This document shows, in pieces, positions 56,407 to 64,000 of a stretch of 64,000 nucleotides of DNA. The DNA is from Paraburkholderia phenazinium (GTDB taxonomy: Bacteria > Pseudomonadota > Gammaproteobacteria > Burkholderiales > Burkholderiaceae), in contig NZ_FSRU01000003.1 in assembly GCF_900142845.1 (NCBI RefSeq), positions 186,001-250,000 of the forward strand. The letters are read 5' to 3'. Position numbers and translations under genes: made by a program. The stretch's first letter is position 1; every line of letters starts with the position of its first letter. The notes under the pieces are model-generated. The model had not been told where the DNA came from, did no database searches, and saw only the letters and a program-made list of their open reading frames with translations.

Positions 56407-56852
56407 TGGTCGACATCGTCGACGCCGCCACGCGCAGCCGGATGATGTCCGGCATTCGCGGCCGCAACACCAAACCGGAGTTGCTGATCCGCAGCCTGCT
56501 GCACCGGCAGGGCTTCCGCTTTCGGCTCGATGCGCGCGACCTGCCGGGACGTCCCGATATCGTCCTGCCGCGCTATCGCGCCGTCGTGTTCGTGCACGGC
56601 TGCTTCTGGCACGGCCACGATTGCCCGCTCTTCAAATGGCCGCAAACGCGCCCCGAGTTCTGGCGCGACAAGATAGGCCGCAACCGCAGCAACGACGAGA
56701 AATCGCGCGCCGCCCTGCTCGCCGCCGGCTGGCGCGTCGCCGTGGTGTGGGAATGCGCGTTGCGCGGAGCCAACCGGGATCTCGACGGCGTGCTGCGACG
56801 GCTGATCGACTGGCTGCACAGCGACGTCACGGAATTCGAAGAGCGCAGTTGA
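56406..56852 (+). CDS. vsr: Very-short-patch-repair endonuclease Vsr
   Basis: 148 residues. Nicks the DNA next to T:G mismatches that arise by deamination of 5-methylcytosine, so that repair restores C:G. The catalytic Asp51 (GRPDIVL) and His residues 65, 69 and 71 in FVHGCFWHGHDC are at the positions of E. coli Vsr. An RGRNTKPE N-terminal segment is also typical. The ATG overlaps the dcm stop by one base (TGATG). The pairing protects this organism from mutation at dcm sites. Confidence 0.93.
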   Translation: MVDIVDAATRSRMMSGIRGRNTKPELLIRSLLHRQGFRFRLDARDLPGRPDIVLPRYRAVVFVHGCFWHGHDCPLFKWPQTRPEFWRDKIGRNRSNDEKSRAALLAAGWRVAVVWECALRGANRDLDGVLRRLIDWLHSDVTEFEERS

Positions 56853-57038
56853 TTCCCGCGTCCCACCCGCGGTAAATCCACACGGGTACCCGGTGGGTTT
56901 GGCGCACTTGCGCCATAGCCCGTTTCGAGCAAGCGAACACGTCGCCGGTGATACACTCGATTTGCTCACCCGGGTCTGTCCGCAGCACCCTTTCCGGCAG
57001 CTCGGCCCATCTGAGAACCACCTTAAGGGAGGCATACG

Positions 57039-57542
57039 ATGGCTGATTTCCGTCTCTGGTCCGACGAGTTCCCCACCAACGGCTTCATGCCGAAAGCGCA
57101 CGAATACAACGACAAAGCGTTCGGCGTGGATGGCGAAAACATTTCTCCTTCACTGCAATGGGAAGCGCCGCCGGAGGGCACGCAAAGTTTCGCGCTCACC
57201 GTCCACGATCCCGATGCGCCCACCGGCAGTGGCTTCTGGCACTGGGTGGTGGTCAACATTCCCGCTGATGTCCGCTCGCTGCCGCGCAATGCGGGCGCGG
57301 CCGACGGCGGGCTGTTGCCGCAAGGCGCCCTGCAGGTGCGCAACGACTACGGCACGGTCGGCTTCGGCGGCGCTGCGCCGCCGCGCGGCGACAGGACGCA
57401 TCGCTACATCTTCCGCCTGCACGCGCTGAAGGTCGCGCAGTTGCCGATCAACGCGGACACCACCAACGCGATCGCGCGCTTCATGACCCATCTCAACGAA
57501 CTCGATTCAACGACCCACACCGGTCTGTACGAACTGAAATAG
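57039..57542 (+). CDS. YbhB/YbcL-family Raf-kinase-inhibitor-like protein (PEBP family)
   Basis: 167 residues, soluble beta fold. PEBP hallmarks are NISPSLQWEAPPEGTQSFALTVHDPDAP, the Asp-Pro-Asp anion site, HWVVVNIP and, later, the GGAAPPRGDRTHRYIF segment (the conserved (G/P)PxGxxHRY(x)F motif). Eukaryotic members bind phospholipids or kinases; bacterial roles are unknown. GGGAGG eight bases before ATG 57039 makes the start certain. Monocistronic. Confidence 0.9.
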   Translation: MADFRLWSDEFPTNGFMPKAHEYNDKAFGVDGENISPSLQWEAPPEGTQSFALTVHDPDAPTGSGFWHWVVVNIPADVRSLPRNAGAADGGLLPQGALQVRNDYGTVGFGGAAPPRGDRTHRYIFRLHALKVAQLPINADTTNAIARFMTHLNELDSTTHTGLYELK

Positions 57543-57678
57543 TCGCGCGAAGCGGCGCCGGGCAGCGCGTCAGACGCGCCCCGGCGTCGTGGGCACAACG
57601 CCACCAGGGGACAGGTGCGCGTGGCGAACCCTCTCACCCCGATTCGCGCCTCAAAGCCGTCAATACAATACCTGCACG

Positions 57679-59103
57679 ATGCACGCACAAGCTTCCGGCA
57701 ACGACGCTTCCAACCACCCTGAGCACGCCCCCAGCGGCGCCCGCCCGACCGCACCCGAACCCGAACTGGGTCTGCCCCTGCCGCAACGCTATTGGGCAAT
57801 CGTCGTGGTGGCGCTCGGCATCACGCTTGCCGTCCTCGACAGCGCCATCGCCAACGTCGCGCTTCCCACCATCGCCCGCGATCTGCATGCGAGCGCGGCC
57901 GCCTCGATCTGGGTCGTCAACGCGTATCAGCTCGCGGTGACCATCTCGCTGCTGCCGCTGGCCTCGCTCGGCGACCGCATCGGCTACCGGCGCGTCTATC
58001 TGGGCGGCCTGATGCTCTTCACTGTCGCCTCGCTCGGCTGCGCGCTCGCCACCTCGCTGCCGACGCTCGCCCTCGCCCGCGTCATCCAGGGCTTCGGCGC
58101 GGCGGGCATCATGAGCGTGAACACCGCGCTGGTGCGCATGATCTATCCACGGACCCAACTCGGCCGCGGCGTGGCGATCAACGCCATGGTGGTGGCGGTC
58201 TCGTCCGCGGTCGGCCCGACGGTCGCCTCGGGCGTGCTCGCCATCGCACCATGGCCGTGGCTGTTCGCGATCAATGTGCCGATCGGCATTGCGGCCGTCG
58301 TCAGCGGTTTTAAAGCGCTGCCGGTCAACGCCGGCCATAAGGCGCCCTACGACACCCTCAGCGCCGTGATGAACGCGTTTGTGTTCGGCCTGCTGATCTT
58401 CGCCGTGGATGGCCTCGGACACGGCGAAGCGTGGGGATATATCGCCATGGAAGCGCTCGGCGCCGTGGTGATCGGCTACTTCTTCGTGCGGCGGCAACTG
58501 AGCCAGCCGGCCCCGCTGCTGCCCATCGATCTGCTGCGTATCCCGATCTTTGCGCTATCGATCGGCACCTCGGTCTGCTCGTTCGCCGCGCAGATGCTCG
58601 CGTTCGTTTCGTTGCCATTCATGCTGCAGGACACGCTCGGTTTATCGCAGGTCCAGACCGGTCTGCTGATGACGCCGTGGCCGCTCGTCATCGTGGTTGC
58701 CGCGCCGCTCTCGGGGGTGTTGTCGGATCGTTTGTCGGCGGGTTGGTTGGGCGGTATCGGACTCGCTTCGCTGACCGCGGGCCTGCTGCTGCTCGCCACG
58801 CTCGGCGCGCACCCGGAGCCGCTGCAGATTGCGTGGCGCATGGCGCTGTGCGGCGCGGGTTTCGGCATTTTCCAGTCGCCCAACAATCGCACCATGCTCG
58901 CCGCGGCGCCGCGCGAGCGCAGCGGCGGTGCCAGCGGCATGCTCGGCACCGCGCGTCTGACTGGGCAAACGCTCGGTGCTGCGCTGGTGGCGCTGATCTT
59001 CGGCGTCGCGCCGCAGCATGGGCCGACCATTGCGCTCTATGTGGCCGCGTGTTTTGCGGCGGTCGCGTCCGTGATCAGCACATTGCGCGTGAAGCACGCG
59101 TAA
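57679..59103 (+). CDS. MFS drug-efflux-type transporter, DHA2 family (14 TM)
   Basis: 474 residues, 14 predicted membrane segments, inner membrane. VLDSAIANVALPTIARDL (TM1 region) and LASLGDRIGYRRVY (motif A, about 105-118), with GFGAAGIMSVNTALV (TM4) and VGPTVASG (motif C-like in TM5). These are diagnostic for DHA2 drug/proton antiporters. The 38-residue hydrophilic N-terminus is unusual but common in Burkholderia members. ATG 57679 chosen; no strong ribosome site. Substrate unknown. No regulator adjacent. Confidence 0.88.
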   Translation: MHAQASGNDASNHPEHAPSGARPTAPEPELGLPLPQRYWAIVVVALGITLAVLDSAIANVALPTIARDLHASAAASIWVVNAYQLAVTISLLPLASLGDRIGYRRVYLGGLMLFTVASLGCALATSLPTLALARVIQGFGAAGIMSVNTALVRMIYPRTQLGRGVAINAMVVAVSSAVGPTVASGVLAIAPWPWLFAINVPIGIAAVVSGFKALPVNAGHKAPYDTLSAVMNAFVFGLLIFAVDGLGHGEAWGYIAMEALGAVVIGYFFVRRQLSQPAPLLPIDLLRIPIFALSIGTSVCSFAAQMLAFVSLPFMLQDTLGLSQVQTGLLMTPWPLVIVVAAPLSGVLSDRLSAGWLGGIGLASLTAGLLLLATLGAHPEPLQIAWRMALCGAGFGIFQSPNNRTMLAAAPRERSGGASGMLGTARLTGQTLGAALVALIFGVAPQHGPTIALYVAACFAAVASVISTLRVKHA

Positions 59104-59105
59104 AA

Positions 59106-59128
59106 ACGGCGGCCGTATGGGCCGCCGT
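59106..59128 (+). terminator. Hairpin after the DHA2 transporter gene
   Basis: ACGGCGGCC-GTATG-GGCCGCCGT, a perfect 9-bp stem two bases past the stop codon. No T-run follows directly, so termination may be imperfect. Confidence 0.5.
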
Positions 59129-59279
59129 ACAAGTGGTTTTGTGAATCTCTCCAGCCACCCCTGAACTGCATCGGATCAGCCAGCCTGGCTTGCCGTTTTG
59201 CGAATTCGACGTGACAGCGTGCGCGAGGCTGCGTCGGCATACGTCCCGCCAGCGCCTCGCCGCGCAATCACCTAGCGCT

Positions 59280-60704
59280 TTACGTCGCCGTCACGTCTGC
59301 GAGCTTTACCGCTTTGGCCGTCACAGAAGATGCCGTCGCGACATTGCGTAGGTCGGCGAGGAACGTATCGCGCCACACCGACAGATTGTTTTCGCGCAAC
59401 GGCGCCATCATGTCCGCGTGACGGGCCTGACGTTCGGCGAGCGGCATCGACAGCGCGCGTTCCAGTGCTTCGGCCATCTGCGACAGGTCGAACGGATTCA
59501 CCACCAGCGCGCCCGGCAACTGCTCGGCAGCGCCGGCGAACTGCGACAACACCAGCACGCCCGGATCGGCCGGATCCTGCGATGCCACGTACTCCTTCGC
59601 AACCAGGTTCATGCCGTCGCGCAGCGGCGTCACATAACCCACATGCGATTGCCGGAACAGCGCCATCAGCAGATTGCGCTCGTACTTGCGGTTCAGGTAT
59701 TGGATCGGCGTCCAGTCGAGCTGGGCGAAGCGGCCGTTGATGCGCCCCGCTTCACCCTCCAGCGTCTGACGAATACGTTGATAGGTTTGCACATCCGAGC
59801 GCGTCGGCGGTGCGATCTGCACCAGCGAGACGCGGCCGTGCCAACCTGGCGCGCTCAGCAGCAGACGCTCGAATGCCTGAAAGCGCTCGACCAGTCCCTT
59901 CGAATAATCGAGGCGGTCGACGCTCATGATCAGCTTGCGCCCACGCATGCCGTCGCGCAGGCTACGCACCGGCTTACGGTCGGTGAACTGTTCGGCGGCC
60001 TTGGCAATCGCGTCGGGATAAATCCCGATCGGATAGGCCGCGACCTTGAGGAAGCGGTTATAGGCATGCACCATGCCGTCTTCGCTCGACGTGCCGTGCT
60101 GCCCGCGCTCGATATAGTCGACAAACGACTGGCGGTCCGCCTCGGTCTGAAAACCCACCACGTCGTAGCTGCACATGGCCTTCACGAGTTCTTCGTGCGG
60201 CGGCACGCTACGCAGCACTTCCGGCACCGGAAACGGAATATGCAGGAAGAAGCCAATCGGATTTTTCACGCCCAGTTCGCGCAGGCACTTGGCGAACGGC
60301 AGCAGGTGATAGTCGTGCACCCAGATGATGTCATCGGGCTTGACCATCTCCTTCAGTTGCTTCGCGAGCGTCTGGTTCACGCGCAAATATCCGGCGTACT
60401 CCTGACGATCGAAGCGCGACAGGTCGTTGCGATAGTGGAAAGTCGGCCACAGTGTCGCGTTCGAGAAGCCACGGTAATACTGGTCGTAATCGCGCTTGGT
60501 GAGACCCACCGTCGCGTAAGTGACGTTGCCCTGCTTTTCGATCACCGGCGGCGACGGCTCCGCCACCGTCTCGCCGCTCCAGCCGAACCATACGCCACCG
60601 GTTTCCTTGAGGGCGTCCAGTACACCGATTGCAAGACCGCCTGCTGCGGGGCGGCCTTCCTGCGTCGGCGCGACACGATTCGATACCACGATCAATCTGC
60701 TCAT
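59280..60704 (-). CDS. otsA: Alpha,alpha-trehalose-phosphate synthase (UDP-forming), OtsA
   Basis: 474 residues, equal in length to E. coli OtsA. Makes trehalose-6-phosphate from UDP-glucose and glucose-6-phosphate; trehalose is an osmo- and desiccation protectant. GT20 features are MSRLIVVSNRVAP with Gly22-Gly23, IWVHDYHLLP, VDRLDYSKGL (Arg and Lys of the donor site) and RDGMNLVAKEY. An intact GT-B fold and normal active site. GAGGTGGAGC precedes ATG 60704. The phosphatase otsB is not adjacent, so it must lie elsewhere. Confidence 0.96.
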   Translation of the reverse strand: MSRLIVVSNRVAPTQEGRPAAGGLAIGVLDALKETGGVWFGWSGETVAEPSPPVIEKQGNVTYATVGLTKRDYDQYYRGFSNATLWPTFHYRNDLSRFDRQEYAGYLRVNQTLAKQLKEMVKPDDIIWVHDYHLLPFAKCLRELGVKNPIGFFLHIPFPVPEVLRSVPPHEELVKAMCSYDVVGFQTEADRQSFVDYIERGQHGTSSEDGMVHAYNRFLKVAAYPIGIYPDAIAKAAEQFTDRKPVRSLRDGMRGRKLIMSVDRLDYSKGLVERFQAFERLLLSAPGWHGRVSLVQIAPPTRSDVQTYQRIRQTLEGEAGRINGRFAQLDWTPIQYLNRKYERNLLMALFRQSHVGYVTPLRDGMNLVAKEYVASQDPADPGVLVLSQFAGAAEQLPGALVVNPFDLSQMAEALERALSMPLAERQARHADMMAPLRENNLSVWRDTFLADLRNVATASSVTAKAVKLADVTAT

Positions 60705-60904
60705 TGGTGCTCCACCTCATTCAGTTTGTTCGTTGCATGCGGGGATGTGCCATTACGCTGCATGCAAGTCGCGTGCCGCATCTCAAAATTGGAGGAATAA
60801 AAATGTATGCAAATGTGACGGGCAAGCGCAAACCCGCCTGCGGCAGGCCGCTTGCAAAAAAATATTTCCGCTTTCCGCTTGTGGCCTACGGCTGCCGAAA
60901 GCCG

Positions 60905-61132
60905 TCAGGCGTCCTGCTCGGAGCCGAGGTCGCGCTGGTATTCGAGACCTTCCGGACGCACACCGCCCTGGTTGTGCTCGCCGTCCGGCGGCGCATTGGG
61001 CGCGATGCGGTTTTGCCCTGCCGGATCCGGCCCTACGGGCGGGTCTCCCGATGGCGGGCCGCCTGCTCCGCTGCCGGGGCGCGAATCGCGCTTCGCGTGG
61101 CGCGCGGAGCGCCGCAATGCCGGATGTCTCAT
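60905..61132 (-). CDS. Small Gly/Pro-rich hydrophilic protein, function unknown
   Basis: 75 residues, intrinsically disordered in appearance, rich in Gly, Pro, Asp and Arg, with no signal peptide. AGGAGG eight bases before ATG 61132 strongly supports translation. Its neighbour at 61306-61509 is also Pro-rich, starts with a good ribosome site and lies on the same strand. No family recognised. Confidence 0.6.
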   Translation of the reverse strand: MRHPALRRSARHAKRDSRPGSGAGGPPSGDPPVGPDPAGQNRIAPNAPPDGEHNQGGVRPEGLEYQRDLGSEQDA

Positions 61133-61305
61133 GATCGATGCCTCCTGGGGAAGCCGCCGCCTTGCTGGACGACCTGAATGTAGTCTAGGGCCCGCCGCGG
61201 CAAATTGCCGGTAAAAGCGTCGTCCGCTTTGTAACAAGTACATCAAAACGAACGCTTGCAGCGTGGAAGGCGGTCATGGGCTGGCCGCCTGTCTGGAAAG
61301 TGGCG

Positions 61306-61509
61306 TCAGAACGTCATGTGCTGAACTGCAGCGCGCGAAATATGCGGCGTCTCATTGGGTTGCTGCGGAGGATCGCCGATCGGCGGCGCACTGGGTTCGA
61401 CCGGTTCGCGGGTCGGGTCCGGCACGGTGTCGGGTTCGTTGGGATTGGGCGGGTCGGTCGGCTCGGGACGATGCGCCTCGAGCGAGGGAGCGGGAGCGTG
61501 TAGCGGCAT
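61306..61509 (-). CDS. Small Pro-rich protein, function unknown
   Basis: 67 residues, about a quarter Pro (for example EPTDPPNPNEPDTVPDP and AVQHMTF at the end). Disordered in appearance, no signal peptide or membrane segment. AAGGAACG precedes ATG 61509. It lies 74 bp after the sigma-54 regulator gene on the same strand and may be co-transcribed with it. Similar small Pro-rich proteins in Burkholderiaceae are hypothetical. Confidence 0.6.
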   Translation of the reverse strand: MPLHAPAPSLEAHRPEPTDPPNPNEPDTVPDPTREPVEPSAPPIGDPPQQPNETPHISRAAVQHMTF

Positions 61510-61583
61510 AGTCGTTCCTTGTGTGCGTTCAACCCGAACACAGCAAAGCCTATGCCGCGGCGCACGCGCCCCGCGGCGGCAGA

Positions 61584-62990
61584 TCAGGCGTCGGCGTCGC
61601 CCAAGGCCCGCGATTCGTCCGGCACGTCGCCGTCCTCGCCGCGGCTGGCATCGTTGCCGTACTCGACGAGCCGGTTGTAGAGCGTCTTCAGACTGATGCC
61701 GAGAATTTCCGCCGCACGCGTTTTCACGCCGCCGCACTGCTCGAGCGTCGCGAGAATCAACTGGCGGTCCGCCTCGGCGAGCGAAGTGCCGAATGGAATC
61801 GTGATGGCCGTGCCGGCCGCAGGTTTCGACAGCGTGATCTGCAACGGCACCGTCGCCGTGCTGTCCGAATCCGAGCCGGACATGATGTGCGCGCGCTGCA
61901 CGTAGTTCTTCAGTTCACGCACATTGCCGGGCCACGGGTACGACAACAGCATCTCCTTGACCGCTGCCGGGAAGTGCTTGCGCGTGCTGTGCCGCTCGTT
62001 GAGGTCGTCGAGGAACGATTGGGCCAGCAGGTCCACGTCCTTGCCGCGCTCGCGCAGCGGCGGCAAGCTGATCGGAAACACGTTCAGGCGGTGATACAGG
62101 TCGAGGCGCAGCTTGCCTTCGAGCACGGCCTGCTCGGGATCGCGATTGGTGGCCGCAATCAGGCGCACATCGGTTTCGATTTCCTTGGTCGTGCCGACCC
62201 GCATGAACATGCCGGTTTCCAGCACGCGCAGCAGCTTGACCTGCAACTCGATCGGCATCTCGGTGATTTCGTCGAGGAACAGCGTGCCGCCGTTGGCCCG
62301 TTCGAAATAGCCCTTGTGCTGACGGTCGGCGCCCGTGAACGAGCCGCGCTCGTGGCCGAACATTTCCGATTCGATCAGGTTCGGCGAAATCGCGCCGCAG
62401 TTCACGGCGAGAAACGCGTGCTTGCGGCGCAGGCTCAACTGGTGCACGGTCTGCGCGGCCACTTCCTTGCCGGTGCCGGACTCGCCCACCAGCATCACCG
62501 AGGCCGCCGTCGGCGCCACCCGGCTGATCTGGTCGTAGACCTCCTGCATCACCGGCGAATTGCCGAGCATGAGACCGAAGCGCCCCATGCGGCGCAGCTC
62601 GCCGCGCAAGGTGCCGATTTCGGCCTTGAGGTCGCCGGGACGCGGCAGGCGCGACAGGATCGCCTTGACGCGCTGCATGTTGATCGGCTTCACGAGGTAG
62701 TCGGTCGCGCCCATTTTCAGCGCGTTGACCGCCGATTCCACCGTCGCGTGGCCGGTAATCACGATCACCTCGACACCCGAGCGCGGGTCGAGGTCTTCGA
62801 ACAGGTCGACCCCGCTGCCGTCCGGCAGCTTCAGGTCTGTAAATACGACATCCGGCATTTGCCGGACCAACTGGATGCGCGCTTCGCGCAGATCGCCCGC
62901 AGTGGCCGTAGTGAGGCCGTCTTCCCCGATGATGGTTGCAAGCGCCTCGCGGGTACTGGCGTCGTCATCAACAATCAATACGTGTGGCAT
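61584..62990 (-). CDS. Sigma-54-dependent response regulator (NtrC family)
   Basis: 468 residues: receiver domain (about 1-120; phospho-acceptor Asp52 in VFTDLKLPDG, Lys101), AAA+ sigma-54 activator (Walker A GESGTGKE at 169-176, GSFTGA at 216-221). A Fis-type HTH at the C-terminus has TRAAEILGISLKTLYNRL. The canonical GAFTGA loop reads GSFTGA, a tolerated variant. Needs a histidine kinase, which is not in the window. The ATG at 62990 is chosen because the receiver domain begins there. Downstream are two small Pro-rich genes on the same strand, possibly part of the transcript. Confidence 0.92.
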   Translation of the reverse strand: MPHVLIVDDDASTREALATIIGEDGLTTATAGDLREARIQLVRQMPDVVFTDLKLPDGSGVDLFEDLDPRSGVEVIVITGHATVESAVNALKMGATDYLVKPINMQRVKAILSRLPRPGDLKAEIGTLRGELRRMGRFGLMLGNSPVMQEVYDQISRVAPTAASVMLVGESGTGKEVAAQTVHQLSLRRKHAFLAVNCGAISPNLIESEMFGHERGSFTGADRQHKGYFERANGGTLFLDEITEMPIELQVKLLRVLETGMFMRVGTTKEIETDVRLIAATNRDPEQAVLEGKLRLDLYHRLNVFPISLPPLRERGKDVDLLAQSFLDDLNERHSTRKHFPAAVKEMLLSYPWPGNVRELKNYVQRAHIMSGSDSDSTATVPLQITLSKPAAGTAITIPFGTSLAEADRQLILATLEQCGGVKTRAAEILGISLKTLYNRLVEYGNDASRGEDGDVPDESRALGDADA

Positions 62991-63251
62991 CGCGTCTCGA
63001 AAGCCCGAAAGTTGTGGTTGTGGATGGCATGCGGCCCATCGTGCTGGCGCCAAACCTGACTTAGCACGAACTCGCAACAATACCTGCATGATGCAGGGTT
63101 AAACGGGGCTATTGTTGTATGAATGCCCATTATACGGCTTTATCGAGACAAACTGCAGGTCCGTCCGCCTTTTGCGCCCCAATTGCGCGGCCCGTTACGG
63201 GCCCGCTTGCCGTGCGTTCCCGGGCAAGAGGAATGGTCGCCCCGCCACGTC

Positions 63252-63533
63252 TCAACTATGGGGAAAAGGCCACGCTTCGCCGAGACCGTTCGGATGGCTC
63301 GCACCGTTGGTCGCGCCCGGAGGCGTCGCGCCGGCGGCGCTGCCCGGCACGACGGCCGGGACGTTCGGCGCGGCCTGCGCAATCGGCGCGACGGCACCGC
63401 CTTCGCCTTCCCAGCGGCTCAGGTCGCGGTTCAAATTGGCTTGCGAGGCCCGGTGCTTTTGCGCCCAGCGCCACGCCAGCAAACCGCCGACGGCGACCAG
63501 TGCGCCGAAAATGCCAATCTTGGGCCGTGCCAT
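63252..63533 (-). CDS. Small single-pass membrane protein, function unknown
   Basis: 93 residues. One membrane segment at about 7-25 (IGIFGALVAVGGLLAW) follows a short basic N-terminus, then a soluble tail that becomes Pro/Ala/Gly-rich. GGAGG eight bases before ATG 63533 fixes the start. The neighbour at 63666 is also a small membrane-anchored protein. No family recognised. Confidence 0.65.
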   Translation of the reverse strand: MARPKIGIFGALVAVGGLLAWRWAQKHRASQANLNRDLSRWEGEGGAVAPIAQAAPNVPAVVPGSAAGATPPGATNGASHPNGLGEAWPFPHS

Positions 63534-63665
63534 GGTGCATCCTCCATATCGTGAGTCTCGTCAGTCGGTGCTAGCCGTTGCCTCAGCATGCCGGGGCAGC
63601 GTGCTATCGAACAAAGGTCAGGCAGCCCACTCGCGGGCTTAAGGCGTAAGTCGTAACACCTGACG

Positions 63666-63983
63666 CTAACGGGCCGCCAGCACGCCGAGCAGAAACCCGG
63701 CGCTCGCCGCGATGCCGATGGCTCGCCACGGGTTGTGGCGTACGTAGCGCTCGGTATTCACCGCCGCAACACGGTAGCGCCGCTGCGCCGCGTTCTGCGC
63801 GTCGCCGAGCGCCGTCTGCAGCGTATCGACATGCGTACTCAGGCGCTCGCGCAGCGCACCGACGCCTTCACCCGGAACATTCGCTGCGAGCCGCAGCATT
63901 TCCTCCGAGTCCGTCAGTAGTACGCGCAAGTCCTCAACGATTTTTTGCCGCCCCAGTTCCAGTTGCTGCGTAGTTTGAGTCAT
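63666..63983 (-). CDS. DUF883 (ElaB/YqjD-like) membrane-anchored protein
   Basis: 105 residues. A long N-terminal helix with ILVxLL-type heptads (EDLRVLLTDSEEMLRLAA, VGALRERLSTHVDTLQTAL) ends with the C-terminal membrane segment WRAIGIAASAGFLLGVLAAR, preceded by VRHNPW. This is the DUF883 signature (ElaB, YqjD). E. coli YqjD binds ribosomes at the inner membrane in stationary phase; the same role is inferred here. Expression is typically growth-phase dependent. Start ATG 63983; GGAGCGACGC precedes. Confidence 0.9.
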   Translation of the reverse strand: MTQTTQQLELGRQKIVEDLRVLLTDSEEMLRLAANVPGEGVGALRERLSTHVDTLQTALGDAQNAAQRRYRVAAVNTERYVRHNPWRAIGIAASAGFLLGVLAAR

Positions 63984-64000
63984 GCGTCGCTCCTGTCTGT

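Noticed and set aside
60803..61177. Plus-strand frame of 124 codons with GGAGG before its ATG
   Set aside because: The Shine-Dalgarno is good, but the frame overlaps the minus-strand small gene at 60905-61132, its protein has no family features, and Arg/Ala/Cys-rich composition looks like a shadow. Kept as a possible short translated leader only.

Overview
The window is high-GC proteobacterial DNA with the gene content of a Burkholderiaceae chromosome, most likely Paraburkholderia or Burkholderia. This rests on ubiC, htpG, parC/parE and uup, MocR- and LysR-type regulators, a DUF4148 gene, a CsbD gene and an otsA gene, all dense and GC-rich with short gaps. The genus is inferred from gene content and protein style, not from a marker tree.

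Left core block (1-31.0 kb). A DNA-deoxyinosine glycosylase running off the left edge overlaps ubiC. It is followed by an OmpA-like lipoprotein and two adjacent TPR proteins with GT9-like C-termini. A small duplicated-motif protein has a palindrome at its promoter. Then come htpG, a MocR regulator divergent from a glyoxalase-like gene, an aminotransferase with RidA, PhzF, a GGDEF-EAL protein and a chromate transporter. An acetylpolyamine-amidohydrolase/MHS-transporter pair lies divergent to a LysR gene. CopD-like, parC, parE, uup, rubredoxin, a small lipoprotein and a DUF1003 protein close the block.

Genomic island (about 31.44-47.43 kb). A 14-bp core sits at 31445 and again at the 5' end of an intact tRNA-Arg(CCU) at 47431. 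Inside each core lies a pair of TGTAGCA repeats, the layout expected of attL/attR of a tyrosine-recombinase element. The integrase next to the tRNA is cut after its first catalytic region and joined to a headless phage lysozyme. A holin-like gene and a frameshifted dam follow. A decayed integrase start beside the left core indicates that a related element once used the same site. The cargo is a complete type I secretion locus read right to left: lipoprotein, 1442-aa repeat protein, HlyB-like ABC exporter, HlyD-like adaptor, TolC-like outer-membrane protein. The secreted protein has no RTX nonapeptides. It carries a metalloprotease-like N-terminus with YELGH where HELGH is expected, a long array of short repeats, 65-residue tandem repeats, and a calcium-site/T1SS-type C-terminus. 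This locus is the best candidate for an undescribed system.

Right core block (47.4-64 kb). After the tRNA come a small unknown gene, an HSL-family esterase and DUF4148. Two paralogous small proteins lie 4.5 kb apart (49872 and 54410). Between and around them are DUF2867, a small lipoprotein, a third TPR/GT9-like protein, a glutathione S-transferase and CsbD. Then follow a dcm-vsr pair, a PEBP-family protein, a DHA2 efflux pump, otsA, two Pro-rich small proteins, a sigma-54 response regulator, a small membrane protein and a DUF883 protein. Several of these (CsbD, OtsA, DUF883, Pro-rich proteins) fit general stress or envelope functions, but this is inferred.
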